A stretch of DNA of 64,000 nucleotides from contig JBLMYA010000047.1 of the NCBI GenBank assembly GCA_050258035.1, forward strand, positions 4,523 to 68,522, given 5' to 3'. Positions 9,368 to 17,514 of the stretch are shown here, piece after piece (the stretch's first letter is position 1; the number at the start of each line of letters is the position of its first letter). Position numbers and translations under genes: made by a program. The notes beneath the pieces were generated by a model. The model ran no database searches. It had not been told where the DNA came from and was given only the letters and a program-made list of their open reading frames with translations. The DNA comes from DATBLE01 sp050258035 (GTDB taxonomy: Bacteria; Actinomycetota; Thermoleophilia; Gaiellales; Gaiellaceae).

Positions 9368-9408
9368 TCCCGCCTGCCCGGTCGCAGGTTCGATCCCCGC
9401 CGGCCCAT
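9368..9408 (+). tRNA. tRNA-like 3' fragment (T-arm plus acceptor strand), degenerate
   Basis: Bases 9384-9400 form a T-arm: stem GCAGG/CCCGC with one mismatch, around loop TTCGATC. A CGGCCCA acceptor-like strand follows. The complementary 5' acceptor strand, D-arm and anticodon arm are missing, because the exporter start occupies that space. Read on the opposite strand it gives the GIEPAT-type peptide often produced by antisense translation of tRNA genes. It could be an integration scar, but no partner copy is in the window. Confidence 0.35.
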
Positions 9409-9439
9409 TCAGGGAACGGCCGATGGCGTCCACCCATGG

Positions 9440-9587
9440 TGTACTCGTCGAGCAGGTCGTCCGCCATCCGGAACCTGCTCCCCGGGTAGAGCATCTCCTT
9501 CGACAGGAAGAAGCAGTATTCGCAGTCGAGATTGCAGACAGCGCCGGTCGGCTTCGCGAGCAGGTGGAATGCATGCGGGAGCGTCAT
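9440..9587 (-). pseudogene. anaerobic sulfatase-maturating enzyme (radical SAM), N-terminal remnant
   Basis: From the ATG at 9587 the frame encodes the canonical anSME opening: FHLLAKPTGAVCNLDCEYC, containing the CxxxCxxC iron-sulfur motif, then FFLSKEMLYPGSRF and MADDLLDEY. After about residue 48 the family similarity stops, and the frame runs on into unrelated sequence and the tRNA-like scrap, ending at 9336. Intact members are around 400 residues, so more than 85 per cent is gone. It lies near a cysteine-type sulfatase, the substrate such an enzyme would activate. Confidence 0.75.
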
Positions 9588-9590
9588 TCG

Positions 9591-10220
9591 TCATGCGGCG
9601 AGGACGAGCATCCAGACCAGTGTGCCGAGGAACATCGCCGAGCCGATGCCGAGCAGCACTTCGCGCTGGCGGAGCGAGTTGAGTTTCGTCGAGACGCCGG
9701 CGAAGAAGAGGGATGCGGCGAAGAGCACGACGGCCAGCACGTAGTCGTTCGCCTTCTTGTTCGCCTGATCCGCGGCTGCAGCGTGAACGCCTGCCTCCCG
9801 GTTGAGCTGCTCGGCCTTGACCGCCTCGGCGACGACGTACTGCGGCATGGCAAACGGCGTGAGCGGAGCGTTGGGGTTCGTCGCCGGTCGCGTCGCGAGC
9901 CACGCATCGAAGGCGGGGCGGAACTCCGGCCGGAAGCGCCGCCGGTAGAACTGCGCGACTTTCCGCTTTCCGGCCACGCTTGCGTCGACCCATTGGACGA
10001 AGGTGGCGATGTCGATCTGCGTCTGCTGACCTGAGCGCGTCTGGGCGGCCGACGACTGGATGCGCGCGGCCGTGCCCTTGCTGTAGTCGGCCGCCTGCTC
10101 GCCGCGCCAGCGGGTCGACTGATACGTGCTGAAGGCCGTCGCCACGGCCGCACACGCCAGCAGCACGGTCGAGAGGAGCTCGACGCGCCGCTGCCCGTGC
10201 TCTCCGGCGTCCGAAGCCAC
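9591..10220 (-). CDS. uncharacterised membrane-anchored protein
   Basis: A 209-residue protein beginning at a GTG. One hydrophobic helix lies near the N-terminus (LLSTVLLACAAVATAFSTY), followed by a polar region of about 120 residues (roughly 35-150) rich in Gln, Arg and Ala, then two closing helices near 158-180 and 188-208. The topology of one TM, a soluble loop and two TMs resembles DUF4337-like proteins, but I do not recognise it with confidence. It ends three bases before the radical SAM remnant on the same strand, so the two may once have shared a transcript. Confidence 0.6.
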   Translation of the reverse strand: MASDAGEHGQRRVELLSTVLLACAAVATAFSTYQSTRWRGEQAADYSKGTAARIQSSAAQTRSGQQTQIDIATFVQWVDASVAGKRKVAQFYRRRFRPEFRPAFDAWLATRPATNPNAPLTPFAMPQYVVAEAVKAEQLNREAGVHAAAADQANKKANDYVLAVVLFAASLFFAGVSTKLNSLRQREVLLGIGSAMFLGTLVWMLVLAA

Positions 10221-10494
10221 TCAGTTGCCGCTGCCCGTGACGACCAGCTCCCTCACCGGGATGGAGTTATGGAGCCCGGGCCTCTTCGACGGCTCCCTGC
10301 TCCAGCCAGATCGCATCGGTCCCGGGGTGGACGGCGAACACGATCTCGTCCGCCAGGAAATATCGCCAGCTGCGCCTCCGGCCCGTCTCACGGATCGCAC
10401 CGATTCGCGTATTCGGCCGCCTCCTCCTCGAGCTCGGCCAGCTCGAGCGCGTCCCAGCGCACGTGCGATGTTGCCGGCCGCGGCGACGAAGAGA
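10221..10494. other. intergenic region with possible small-ORF remnants
   Basis: On the minus strand, two short stretches look more protein-like than the surroundings: WDALELAELEEEAAEYANRC (about 10390-10455), and in another frame YFLADEIVFAVHPGTD (about 10320-10365). They are not in one frame and have no clear start, so they may be leftovers of a decayed gene or chance. I do not call a gene here. Confidence 0.25.
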
Positions 10495-10520
10495 GGCGGC
10501 GGGGAGCAGTCCCCGCCGCC
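10495..10520 (-). terminator. strong hairpin after the sulfatase gene
   Basis: GGCGGCGGGGA and TCCCCGCCGCC form a perfect 11-bp stem with a four-base loop, 38 bases beyond the sulfatase stop. On the minus strand it is followed by a pyrimidine stretch (CTCTCTTCG). It is a likely intrinsic or pause-type terminator. Confidence 0.6.
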
Positions 10521-10558
10521 GGGTCGGGAGGAGTCGAAATGTCACGTATCGCGGTTGC

Positions 10559-13468
10559 TCAACTCGCGACCCCGTGCGCGACGGCGTTGATCGACGCGTG
10601 CTCGTGCAGCGCCTTCTCGGCGTCGTGGGTGGTCGCCGGCTTGAGGTCGAAGACGACGTGCTTGAGGGTGCCGGTGAACGCGTACGGCGCCTTGTCCTCG
10701 TAGTCGCGGTCGACGACCAGGCCGTTGTCGCGGCCGATGTCCATGCCGGCGTACGACGTCGGCGAGAGCGGGATGGTCTTGTCGAGCCGCCCCTCGCCGA
10801 TCTGCTCGTCGTTCGCCCACAGGGTGACGTTCCCGCCGGAACCGGGCTTCGCCTCGTCGATCTCGAACAGCATCTTCACCGTCACGTCCCCCGTCGGGAT
10901 CGGCTTCGTCGACGTCTGCCGGTACGTCTCGACGCCGAGCAGCGAGTACGTGTGGTTGAGATATCCCTTCGCGTCGACCCACAGGCCCCAACCGCCGATG
11001 AAGTCGGCGTTGGCGACGAGCACGCCCTCGGCGCCCCCCTCCGGCACCGTCAGCTCCGCCTCGATCGCGTAGGAGCGCCCGTAGATCTTCGGCACGAGCC
11101 CCAGCTGCACGTTCTGAACCGTGTTCGCGTACGTGAAGCGGGTCATCGTCGGCAGCGGCGGGAGGATGCCGAACAGGACGGAGACGCAGCCGAGGATCGG
11201 GAGCACGCGGTTCTTCTCGGCCTCCTCCCAGAACATCGCCTTCAGCTCGGCGAGCTTCTCGGGATGCTCCGCCGCCAGGTCGTTCGCCTGCGAGAAGTCG
11301 TCGGGCAGGTAGTACAGCTCCCACGGATCGGCGTCGGGATCCCAGCCGGAGCCGGGGCCCCACTTCGACAGCGTCTCGGGCGAGATGTCCCACGGCGCCT
11401 TGTCGAGCCGCGCGCACGCCCACCAGCCGTCCTTGTAGATCGCGCGTGAGCCGAGGATCTCGAAGTACTGGACCGTGTGCCGCTCGGCGGCGTCGGCGTC
11501 GTCGAAGGTGTAGAGGAAGCTCGTCCCGTCCATCGGCTCCTGCTCGATCCCGTCGACGACCCTCGGCTCCGGGATGCCGGCGGCCTCGAGGATGGTCGGG
11601 CCGATGTCGATGCAGTGCGTGAACTGCGACCGTGTGGTGCGGCTCGCCTCGATCCGCGCCGGCCAGGAGACGACCATCGGATTGCGCGTCCCGCCCAGGT
11701 GGCTCGCGCTCTGCTTGCCCCACCGGAAGGGTGTGTTTCCGGCCCATGCCCAGGCGGCGGCGACATGCGGTGCCGTATCCGGCCCGCCCAGCCCGTCGAT
11801 GCCACCGTAGCGCTCGATCAGCTCGAGCTGCTGCTTCGGGTCGAGCACGAGGCCGTTGAGGAAGGTCATCTCGTTGAACGACCCGGTCGTCGTGCCCTCG
11901 AGGCTCGCGCCGTTGTCGCCCCAGATGTAGACGACGAGGGTGTTGTCCAGGTCGCCCATCTCCTCGACCGCGTCGAGGAGCCGGCCGACGTTCCAGTCGG
12001 CGTTCGCCTGGAAGCCCGCGTACACCTCCATCTGCCGCGTGTAGAGCCTCTTCGAGTCCTCGTCCAGCGAGTCCCAGGCCTCGAACAGGTCGGGCCGCTC
12101 GGTGAGCACGGCGTCCGCGGGGATGACCCCCAGCTTCTTCTGCCGCTCGAAGACCTCCTCGCGGAGCTTGTCCCAGCCCTCGTCGAACCGGCCCTTGAAC
12201 CGGTCTGCCCACTCCTTGGGGACGTGGTGTGGCGCGTGCGCGCAGCCGGTCGAGTAGTACATGAACCACGGCTTGTCCGGATCCTGGGCCCGCACGCCGT
12301 GCAGCCACTCGACCGCCTTGTCGGTGAGGTCGGCCGGGAAGTAGTACGGCTTCCCGTCCTCGCCTTCGGGGGTGCCGACCGTGGCGTTGTCGACGGAGAT
12401 CAGCGGGTCCCACTGTCCCGACGCGCCGCTGAGGAAGCCCCAGAAGTGGTCGAAGCCCCAGCCGAGCGGCCAGTGGTCGAACGGGCCGGCGGGCCCCTGT
12501 TCGCGCGCCGGCGTCATGTGCCATTTCCCGAACCCGCCGGTGACGTAGCCGTTCTCCCTCAGGATCCGCGGAACCGAGGCGCAGGAGCGTGGGACGGCAC
12601 CGGTGTAGCCCGGGAAGGGTCCCGGGAACTCCACGATCGAGCCCATGCCGACGTGGTGGTGGTTGCGCCCGGTCAGCATCGCCGCGCGGGTCGGCGAGCA
12701 GAGCGCCGTCACGTGGAAGCTGTTGTAGGTCAGACCGTTCTCCGCGACCCGGGTGAAGTTCGGCGTCGGGATCGGGCCCCCGAACGTGTCGGGCTGGCCG
12801 AAGCCCGCATCGTCGATCAGGACCAAGAGGACGTTCGGTGCGCCCTCCGGCGCCTTCGGCCCGGCAACGACCGTCCAGTCGGCGACGGCCTCGTCCATCG
12901 TGCGACCCGCAACCCCCCCGAAAACCTTGTCCGGGATCGGTAGGACGGTGCGGTCGGGCACGAACTTGCCCATCGCCTCGGCGAGGCTGTCCTTGAGTGC
13001 CTTGACCCCGTGCTTCTCCGTCTGGACGATCGACTTCGCGAGCGCGCCGGGAAGTGCCTGCTCGACTGCGAGACGCTGGTCGTCCTCGAAAACGGCGATG
13101 ATCCCGGCCGTTCCCGGCGGCAGATTCTCGCCGATCTTGTCGTGCATCTCGGTCTCGACTCGCCTGTCGACGAACTTGCCGACGAGACCACCGGCCGCCG
13201 CACCTGCGGCCGTGGTCGCGAGGAGCGGCGGTGCGGCGAGCCCGACGAGCACCCCGACCGCGCCGCCCCACTCGACGCCCTTCCGCCCGCGGTGGTCGGC
13301 GGTCTGCCGGACACCGACGGTGCCGTCCTCGTCGTGCGTGATCAGGATCGCCGCCTCGAGCTTCACCTTCTTCTCGGCGACGAGCGCGGCCAGCTCGTCG
13401 AACTCGCGCGCGGCGGTTTCCACATCCGGGTATCCGCCGACGAACACGTCGGTGTGGTTCTCGGCCAT
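10559..13468 (-). CDS. DUF1269-like domain fused to AtsA-type arylsulfatase
   Basis: A 969-residue protein. Residues 1-168 resemble DUF1269 stress-type proteins: a ferredoxin-like start (VFVGGYPDVETAAREFDEL) and a glycine/alanine hydrophobic hairpin near 68-98. From about 210 it is a type I sulfatase close to mycobacterial AtsA: metal aspartates D219/D220, the formylglycine motif CSPTR with C257, and GFGKWH later in the core. A beta-rich C-terminal domain follows from about 790. It hydrolyses sulfate esters once Cys257 is oxidised to formylglycine. No signal peptide is seen. The ATG at 13468 has GGAAGGAG upstream. The N-terminal fusion is unusual, and no intact maturase is in the window. Confidence 0.9.
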   Translation of the reverse strand: MAENHTDVFVGGYPDVETAAREFDELAALVAEKKVKLEAAILITHDEDGTVGVRQTADHRGRKGVEWGGAVGVLVGLAAPPLLATTAAGAAAGGLVGKFVDRRVETEMHDKIGENLPPGTAGIIAVFEDDQRLAVEQALPGALAKSIVQTEKHGVKALKDSLAEAMGKFVPDRTVLPIPDKVFGGVAGRTMDEAVADWTVVAGPKAPEGAPNVLLVLIDDAGFGQPDTFGGPIPTPNFTRVAENGLTYNSFHVTALCSPTRAAMLTGRNHHHVGMGSIVEFPGPFPGYTGAVPRSCASVPRILRENGYVTGGFGKWHMTPAREQGPAGPFDHWPLGWGFDHFWGFLSGASGQWDPLISVDNATVGTPEGEDGKPYYFPADLTDKAVEWLHGVRAQDPDKPWFMYYSTGCAHAPHHVPKEWADRFKGRFDEGWDKLREEVFERQKKLGVIPADAVLTERPDLFEAWDSLDEDSKRLYTRQMEVYAGFQANADWNVGRLLDAVEEMGDLDNTLVVYIWGDNGASLEGTTTGSFNEMTFLNGLVLDPKQQLELIERYGGIDGLGGPDTAPHVAAAWAWAGNTPFRWGKQSASHLGGTRNPMVVSWPARIEASRTTRSQFTHCIDIGPTILEAAGIPEPRVVDGIEQEPMDGTSFLYTFDDADAAERHTVQYFEILGSRAIYKDGWWACARLDKAPWDISPETLSKWGPGSGWDPDADPWELYYLPDDFSQANDLAAEHPEKLAELKAMFWEEAEKNRVLPILGCVSVLFGILPPLPTMTRFTYANTVQNVQLGLVPKIYGRSYAIEAELTVPEGGAEGVLVANADFIGGWGLWVDAKGYLNHTYSLLGVETYRQTSTKPIPTGDVTVKMLFEIDEAKPGSGGNVTLWANDEQIGEGRLDKTIPLSPTSYAGMDIGRDNGLVVDRDYEDKAPYAFTGTLKHVVFDLKPATTHDAEKALHEHASINAVAHGVAS

Positions 13469-13736
13469 GCCCTTCTCCTTCCTACGACGTCGCGGTGTCG
13501 TAACCCGAGCGCACGTATTGCCCGGTTCGCGGCGGTTCGGTTTCGATTTCCCGCGTCAACCCTCCTTCGCCCGGCCGTCGGCAGACATCCGAAGATCCAC
13601 CGATCGCAAGAGCGGGTTCTCGGATCACGTCGAAAGCGAGGGCACGGCTTGGCTGCGCCCCCACCCCTTCGCTCGGAACGACAGGGTGGAACGCGAGAGA
13701 CACCCAAGACAGCCCGTTCCTGCGCCGTCCGTTGCG
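13469..13736. other. sulfatase upstream region, no gene supported
   Basis: About 270 bases upstream of the sulfatase. Open frames here are short and low-complexity. Apart from the sulfatase ribosome site I see no defined signal. Confidence 0.4.
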
Positions 13737-13775
13737 GAACCGACACACGCTGCGGTCGATTACCGGGGCGCGAGG
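13737..13775 (+). repeat. 39-bp dispersed repeat R2, copy 1
   Basis: By eye it matches 15468-15506 at 33 of 39 positions, sharing GAACCGACA, CGCTGCGG, CGATTAC and CGCGAGG in order. Both copies lie just past the 3' end of a potassium-channel-like gene. Confidence 0.6.
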
Positions 13776-13830
13776 GACGTTCAATCGGCGTGTGAGGGTC
13801 GTTCTCATGGCCGGTTGTCCCGCCCCGTGT

Positions 13831-14298
13831 TCAGGCCCTCGTGTTTGTTAGCTGCCTGAGCAACCGCTCCACCTCTTGGAGACGGCCGGAGAGCTCGTCG
13901 AATCGCTCCTCGGCCCGCTTCTGCTCGTCGTGCTCGGCCTTTGCCTCGGCAAGATTCCGCTCCTGTTCTGCCCGTGCGACGAAGGTCGAAGTGATCGCCG
14001 CGATCGTGATCGTCAGGAAGGCGATCCCGTAGAGCATCACCAACACGCCTACGATGCGCCCGGAGGCGTGCTCTGGCGTGACGTCCCCGTAACCGACGGT
14101 CGTGACGGTTTGCAGCGCCCACCACATCCCGACCCAGACGTCCGAGTACTCGTGGTGGTCGAGGAAACGGATTGCCACTCCGCCGACGGCGACCACAACT
14201 GCTGTGGCCACGACGATGACGCCCACAGCTCCACGAACCGAGACAGGCTCTCGAAGGAAACGGGTCGTACGACGCTCGATCAAGTTCGGACGAGGCAT
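13831..14298 (-). CDS. two-TM potassium-channel-like protein
   Basis: A 155-residue protein with an outer helix (GVIVVATAVVVAVGGVAIRF), a pore loop with the potassium selectivity filter TVGYGD, an inner helix (VGVLVMLYGIAFLTITIAAIT) and a charged coiled-coil tail rich in Glu, Arg and Gln. This is the minimal KcsA-like layout and would assemble as a tetramer in the plasma membrane. The start at 14298 was chosen six bases after the upstream gene's stop; the longer open frame would add an Arg/Pro-rich sequence lying wholly inside that gene. It appears co-transcribed with the upstream membrane protein. Confidence 0.85.
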   Translation of the reverse strand: MPRPNLIERRTTRFLREPVSVRGAVGVIVVATAVVVAVGGVAIRFLDHHEYSDVWVGMWWALQTVTTVGYGDVTPEHASGRIVGVLVMLYGIAFLTITIAAITSTFVARAEQERNLAEAKAEHDEQKRAEERFDELSGRLQEVERLLRQLTNTRA

Positions 14299-14303
14299 CG
14301 GGC

Positions 14304-15419
14304 TCAGCCTGCCGACGGGTGGGCGGCCGCCTCCGGGCCGCGGCGGCTCCTCTTCATCTTCATCCGCGTCCAGCGGAAGCCGAGCCAGCCGAGGGTAGCG
14401 AGTGCGGACACGACGAGGAGTGCGACCAGGGCGGTCACCCAATTACCTCCGCCGATGTTCGTGTCGGTCAAGAGTGCGATCACGGCGACGACGATCGGCG
14501 CTGCGACGAGGAGCAGCATTCGGACGAAGCCGGCCGCGACCCCGACACTGATCGTCAGCGGGGCTCTCGTGACGGTGACGCCGGTCTCCTCGGTTCGTCT
14601 GGCCGCGTAGAAGCTCCTTCCCCGATCGCCCATCAGGAGGGCGGCGCGTCGCATGGACACGGCCATGTAGGGGACCCACACGAGCGGAAGGACGAGCCCG
14701 ACGATCAGGGTGAGTCCGAGCGCGATCCATCGAATCAGTGAGACGAACCAGCGCGGCTTCGGCGTCCCCGGCGCCGTCAGCAGGCCGAGAAGGAATGCCA
14801 TCCTCTTGATCATCGTCCAGCGAGCGCCCCGGGGAAGCCTTCCGCCTTGACGCTCGCTCCGGCTGACGGTGCGGAGGGCAGCTCCCGCCTCCTCGGTGGT
14901 GGGGTAGGCGCCCTGGAGGACGAGCAGGTCGGCCGCCCGCATCCTGTCCGTCGCTGAGTAGCCGTTGATCGCCGCGAGTTCGAATGCCATCTGCGCCTGG
15001 GCGAGGAGCGCGGCGCAGAAGGCGATCGGGATCAGAACGATGAAGGGGCCGCCGACGAACGCGCCCCCGGTCATGCACACGCGCGTCTGGTGCTGGACCG
15101 AGAGCTGCTCCAGCTCGTCCTGTGACGCATCGGGATTCGACGCGCGCAGCCGCTCGACGGCCGACTGGGCGCGGGGCCCGAAGTACTTGAGCGACCAGAG
15201 CGCCAGGTGCTCCGCCATGTTCTTCGGGTCGGCCCAGAGGACGCGGAACAACGCCGGCGCCTGGAACAGCGCCTCGGCATCGTCCTCGGGATGAGACGCC
15301 GCGTCGGTCTCGACGATCGCGGCCGGGTCGAGATCTCCTCCCGGCGGGTGCCCTCGGACTCCTTCGCGTGCCGACACTTTGTGCTTGTCCGCAGCCATCT
15401 GATCGTCGTCCTTCCTCAT
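14304..15419 (-). CDS. uncharacterised multi-pass membrane protein, partner of the channel gene
   Basis: A 371-residue protein with a polar N-terminal part of about 100 residues, then hydrophobic segments near 120-148, 228-260 and 295-345 in helical pairs. The N-terminal part carries a WADPKNMAEHLALW segment and a DASQDELEQL helix. The start has a GGCGGAG ribosome site. It ends five bases before the small channel, so the two are almost certainly one operon, suggesting an accessory or regulatory role in ion flux. I do not recognise the family. Confidence 0.65.
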   Translation of the reverse strand: MRKDDDQMAADKHKVSAREGVRGHPPGGDLDPAAIVETDAASHPEDDAEALFQAPALFRVLWADPKNMAEHLALWSLKYFGPRAQSAVERLRASNPDASQDELEQLSVQHQTRVCMTGGAFVGGPFIVLIPIAFCAALLAQAQMAFELAAINGYSATDRMRAADLLVLQGAYPTTEEAGAALRTVSRSERQGGRLPRGARWTMIKRMAFLLGLLTAPGTPKPRWFVSLIRWIALGLTLIVGLVLPLVWVPYMAVSMRRAALLMGDRGRSFYAARRTEETGVTVTRAPLTISVGVAAGFVRMLLLVAAPIVVAVIALLTDTNIGGGNWVTALVALLVVSALATLGWLGFRWTRMKMKRSRRGPEAAAHPSAG

Positions 15420-15467
15420 GCTCCGCCCGTAGCCTGGTGCTCCGGCTCTCGCATGCCATCGGGTCGA

Positions 15468-15506
15468 GAACCGACAGGCGCTGCGGGCGATTACGGAGAC
15501 GCGAGG
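15468..15506 (+). repeat. 39-bp dispersed repeat R2, copy 2
   Basis: Second copy of the element at 13737-13775, here 49 bases upstream of the membrane-protein gene and 37 bases downstream of the six-TM channel stop. Confidence 0.6.
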
Positions 15507-15542
15507 AGGGGAGCGCGAAGACGAGGCGCCGGCTTCGGGTCC

Positions 15543-16352
15543 TCATCGCCCGGCCGAAGCCGGACGGACACGCTCGGCGAGATTGCCCAGGCGCTCTTCG
15601 ACAGCCTTGAGCTGGGCCTGCAAGTCCGCCAGCTCCGCGTGCACCTCGTCGCCCGTGGCCTCGATCGCCTTCGAGCTCGGCCTTCCGAGTCCGAATAATG
15701 ACGCGAGGGTTCCTGCGAGGATGCCGATTGTCGCGACGCCGGTGAACATGATCGCGACGCCAGCGAGCCGTCCGGGGAACGTCTTCGGGACGATATCGCC
15801 GTAGCCGACGGTGGTGAGGGTGACGATCCCCCACCAGAGAGCGTCGCCGAACGTAGCGAAGCCGGGATTGGTCGGATGCTCGGCTCCGTAGGCGACGAGC
15901 GCGGCGACCAGGACTGTCAAGGCGACGACGACCATGACCTTGCCCAGCCTGGCTGCCGCACGCCGCAGTCCGGCCGTAGCCATGGCGACCCGGGCGACGC
16001 GGGCGAGTCGTGCGATCAGGAGGATGCCGGTGAGTCCGCCGAGGCCGGGTATGAGGTAGTACGGGAAGGTGAGGACGACGATTGCCAGGTCGACCATCCC
16101 GGAGGCTCGGTGGAGGTAGTCCGGCACGATCCGCCGCTGCACCACCAGGTCGACGACGAAGATCAGCCAGGAGCCGATCCCAACCACGAGTTGCGTGGCC
16201 CGGCTGTCGGGCGTGGTGGCGAAGAGCGGTATGGTGGCCGCGAGCAGGATCGGGAGGTTCCATCGGCGCCGCCAGCGTTCGCGGGCTGCCAGCTGGTCGC
16301 GCGTGAGCGGGGACGTCCGGCCCTCGAGGCGCGCCTGCAGTGTGCGCAACAT
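15543..16352 (-). CDS. six-TM voltage-gated-type potassium channel
   Basis: A 269-residue Kv-like subunit. About five helices precede the pore. One of them carries arginines spaced every third residue (ARLARVARVAMATAGLRR), an S4-type voltage sensor. The pore loop TLTTVGYGDIVPKT contains the selectivity filter. S6 follows, then a short coiled coil (ELADLQAQLKAVEERLGNL) that may drive tetramerisation. The ATG at 16352 has AGGGGCGAG upstream; the frame continues far upstream but overlaps the divergent gene and loses protein character. Its pairing with the two-TM channel and two other membrane proteins suggests a small ion-homeostasis cluster. Confidence 0.88.
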   Translation of the reverse strand: MLRTLQARLEGRTSPLTRDQLAARERWRRRWNLPILLAATIPLFATTPDSRATQLVVGIGSWLIFVVDLVVQRRIVPDYLHRASGMVDLAIVVLTFPYYLIPGLGGLTGILLIARLARVARVAMATAGLRRAAARLGKVMVVVALTVLVAALVAYGAEHPTNPGFATFGDALWWGIVTLTTVGYGDIVPKTFPGRLAGVAIMFTGVATIGILAGTLASLFGLGRPSSKAIEATGDEVHAELADLQAQLKAVEERLGNLAERVRPASAGR

Positions 16353-16488
16353 CGCTCGCCCCTGTTCGTTGGCCTCGACGCGCTCCCTGCGTCCGATCCG
16401 GTGTGGGATTGCCGCAATGGTCCAGGGGCCTACCCCTGACGCGCTTCTGAGCACACGACGCGAGAGTGAGTTCGCTTGGATCTCAGGT

Positions 16489-17424
16489 ATGAGAACGCGT
16501 GGCAGCGGATCGAACAAGGCGAGCGCACCGGGATCGACCGTCTCGGTTGGATTCGACCCGAAATCCCGGGCAGGGTCTGCCGGCCGGACACGTCGAAGGA
16601 GTGCGTGGTGGCAGCCGCTGATCTCGGCAACGGACGCTGTTCGCCGCACTGATCCGACTCGCCTGGATGCGGCGCTCCAAGAGCTCGCCGGGCGTCGACG
16701 GTGGCTCGCTCCACTTGCGTACGCCACGGGCGCGGTCGCCCTCGTCTTCGAAGGGATCCTCGTGCTTCTGCGTGATTGGCGGCTCACGCTCTTGCAGGTC
16801 GTCCCGGCAGCGTGGATCTGGGCGATGACCTGGAACCTCAGGAGCCACTTCCTCTCGCGACCCGACGTCACAGTCGAGTTCTCGATCGTTGCCGCCGTGG
16901 CCGTGGTCGTGACGGCGGTGACCGCCTACTGGTGCAACGCAACCTTCGCCTTCACGATGGTTCAGGACGGCGGCAAGGCGGACATCAAGCAAGCCTTCCA
17001 GGCGGCGGAAGCCCACTGGCCCCTGGTGAGCGGGATCGCTCTCGCGACCGGCGGTCTCCAGGCCCTGATCTGGCTGCTCATGCCGCACTTCGAAGCTCGG
17101 TGGCTCTGGCTCGGACTGCTCGTGATGTTCGTCGTGCAGGTGTACCTGTTCATCGCAGTCCCCTCCTGGCTGCTGGCCGTCCGCAAGTCGGGCACACGGC
17201 GCGATCGAACCCTTCAGAGCCTCTCGACCGGCGTCCTGAGCGGCGTCGCCTCGACACCGGGGTTCCTGTTCAACCGGATCGGTCTCCTCCTTCTCGGAAC
17301 GGGCCCGCTCTGGGCGGTGGGCGTGGTCGCCGTCTCGGTAGGCGCGGTGCTGCACGTGACAGCGAGTTCGTCGGTTCGCGTGGTCAAGATGTCGCTGAAG
17401 CTCAAGCCCGGTGAAAGGTCCTGA
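16489..17424 (+). CDS. uncharacterised multi-pass membrane protein
   Basis: A roughly 311-residue protein, divergent from the six-TM channel. After an Arg/Ser-rich stretch there are about six hydrophobic segments: LAPLAYATGAVALVFEGILV, LLQVVPAAWIWAM, IVAAVAVVVTAVTAYW, LWLGLLVMFVVQVYLFIAV and a C-terminal pair ending in GVVAVSVGAVLHVT. A WPLVSGIALATGG segment lies between them. The start is uncertain: the ATG at 16489 is used because upstream sequence overlaps the divergent gene, but the first 60 residues look weakly coding. No family is recognised. Confidence 0.6.
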   Translation: MRTRGSGSNKASAPGSTVSVGFDPKSRAGSAGRTRRRSAWWQPLISATDAVRRTDPTRLDAALQELAGRRRWLAPLAYATGAVALVFEGILVLLRDWRLTLLQVVPAAWIWAMTWNLRSHFLSRPDVTVEFSIVAAVAVVVTAVTAYWCNATFAFTMVQDGGKADIKQAFQAAEAHWPLVSGIALATGGLQALIWLLMPHFEARWLWLGLLVMFVVQVYLFIAVPSWLLAVRKSGTRRDRTLQSLSTGVLSGVASTPGFLFNRIGLLLLGTGPLWAVGVVAVSVGAVLHVTASSSVRVVKMSLKLKPGERS

Positions 17425-17480
17425 TCGCCGAACCGGGCCGCGGCAACGTTCCAGAATGAAGCCCTGCCGCCGCGGCCGCC

Positions 17481-17511
17481 GACACGGAGTTGGACAAAGG
17501 ACCCGAAATAG
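17481..17511 (+). repeat. terminal box (X) of the dispersed intergenic element
   Basis: GACACGGAGTTGGACAAAGG then ACCCGAAATAG matches the end box of copies 1 and 2 (GACATGGAGTCGAACAAAGACC then TGAAGTAG). It sits four bases beyond the stop of the third cyclase/ATPase gene. The decamer arrays are absent here. Confidence 0.65.
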
Positions 17512-17514
17512 GGC

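Noticed and set aside
9287..9408. Peptide containing a GIEPAT-like phrase
   Set aside because: This phrase commonly comes from antisense translation of tRNA T-arms, so I treat it as evidence of a tRNA-like scrap, not a protein.
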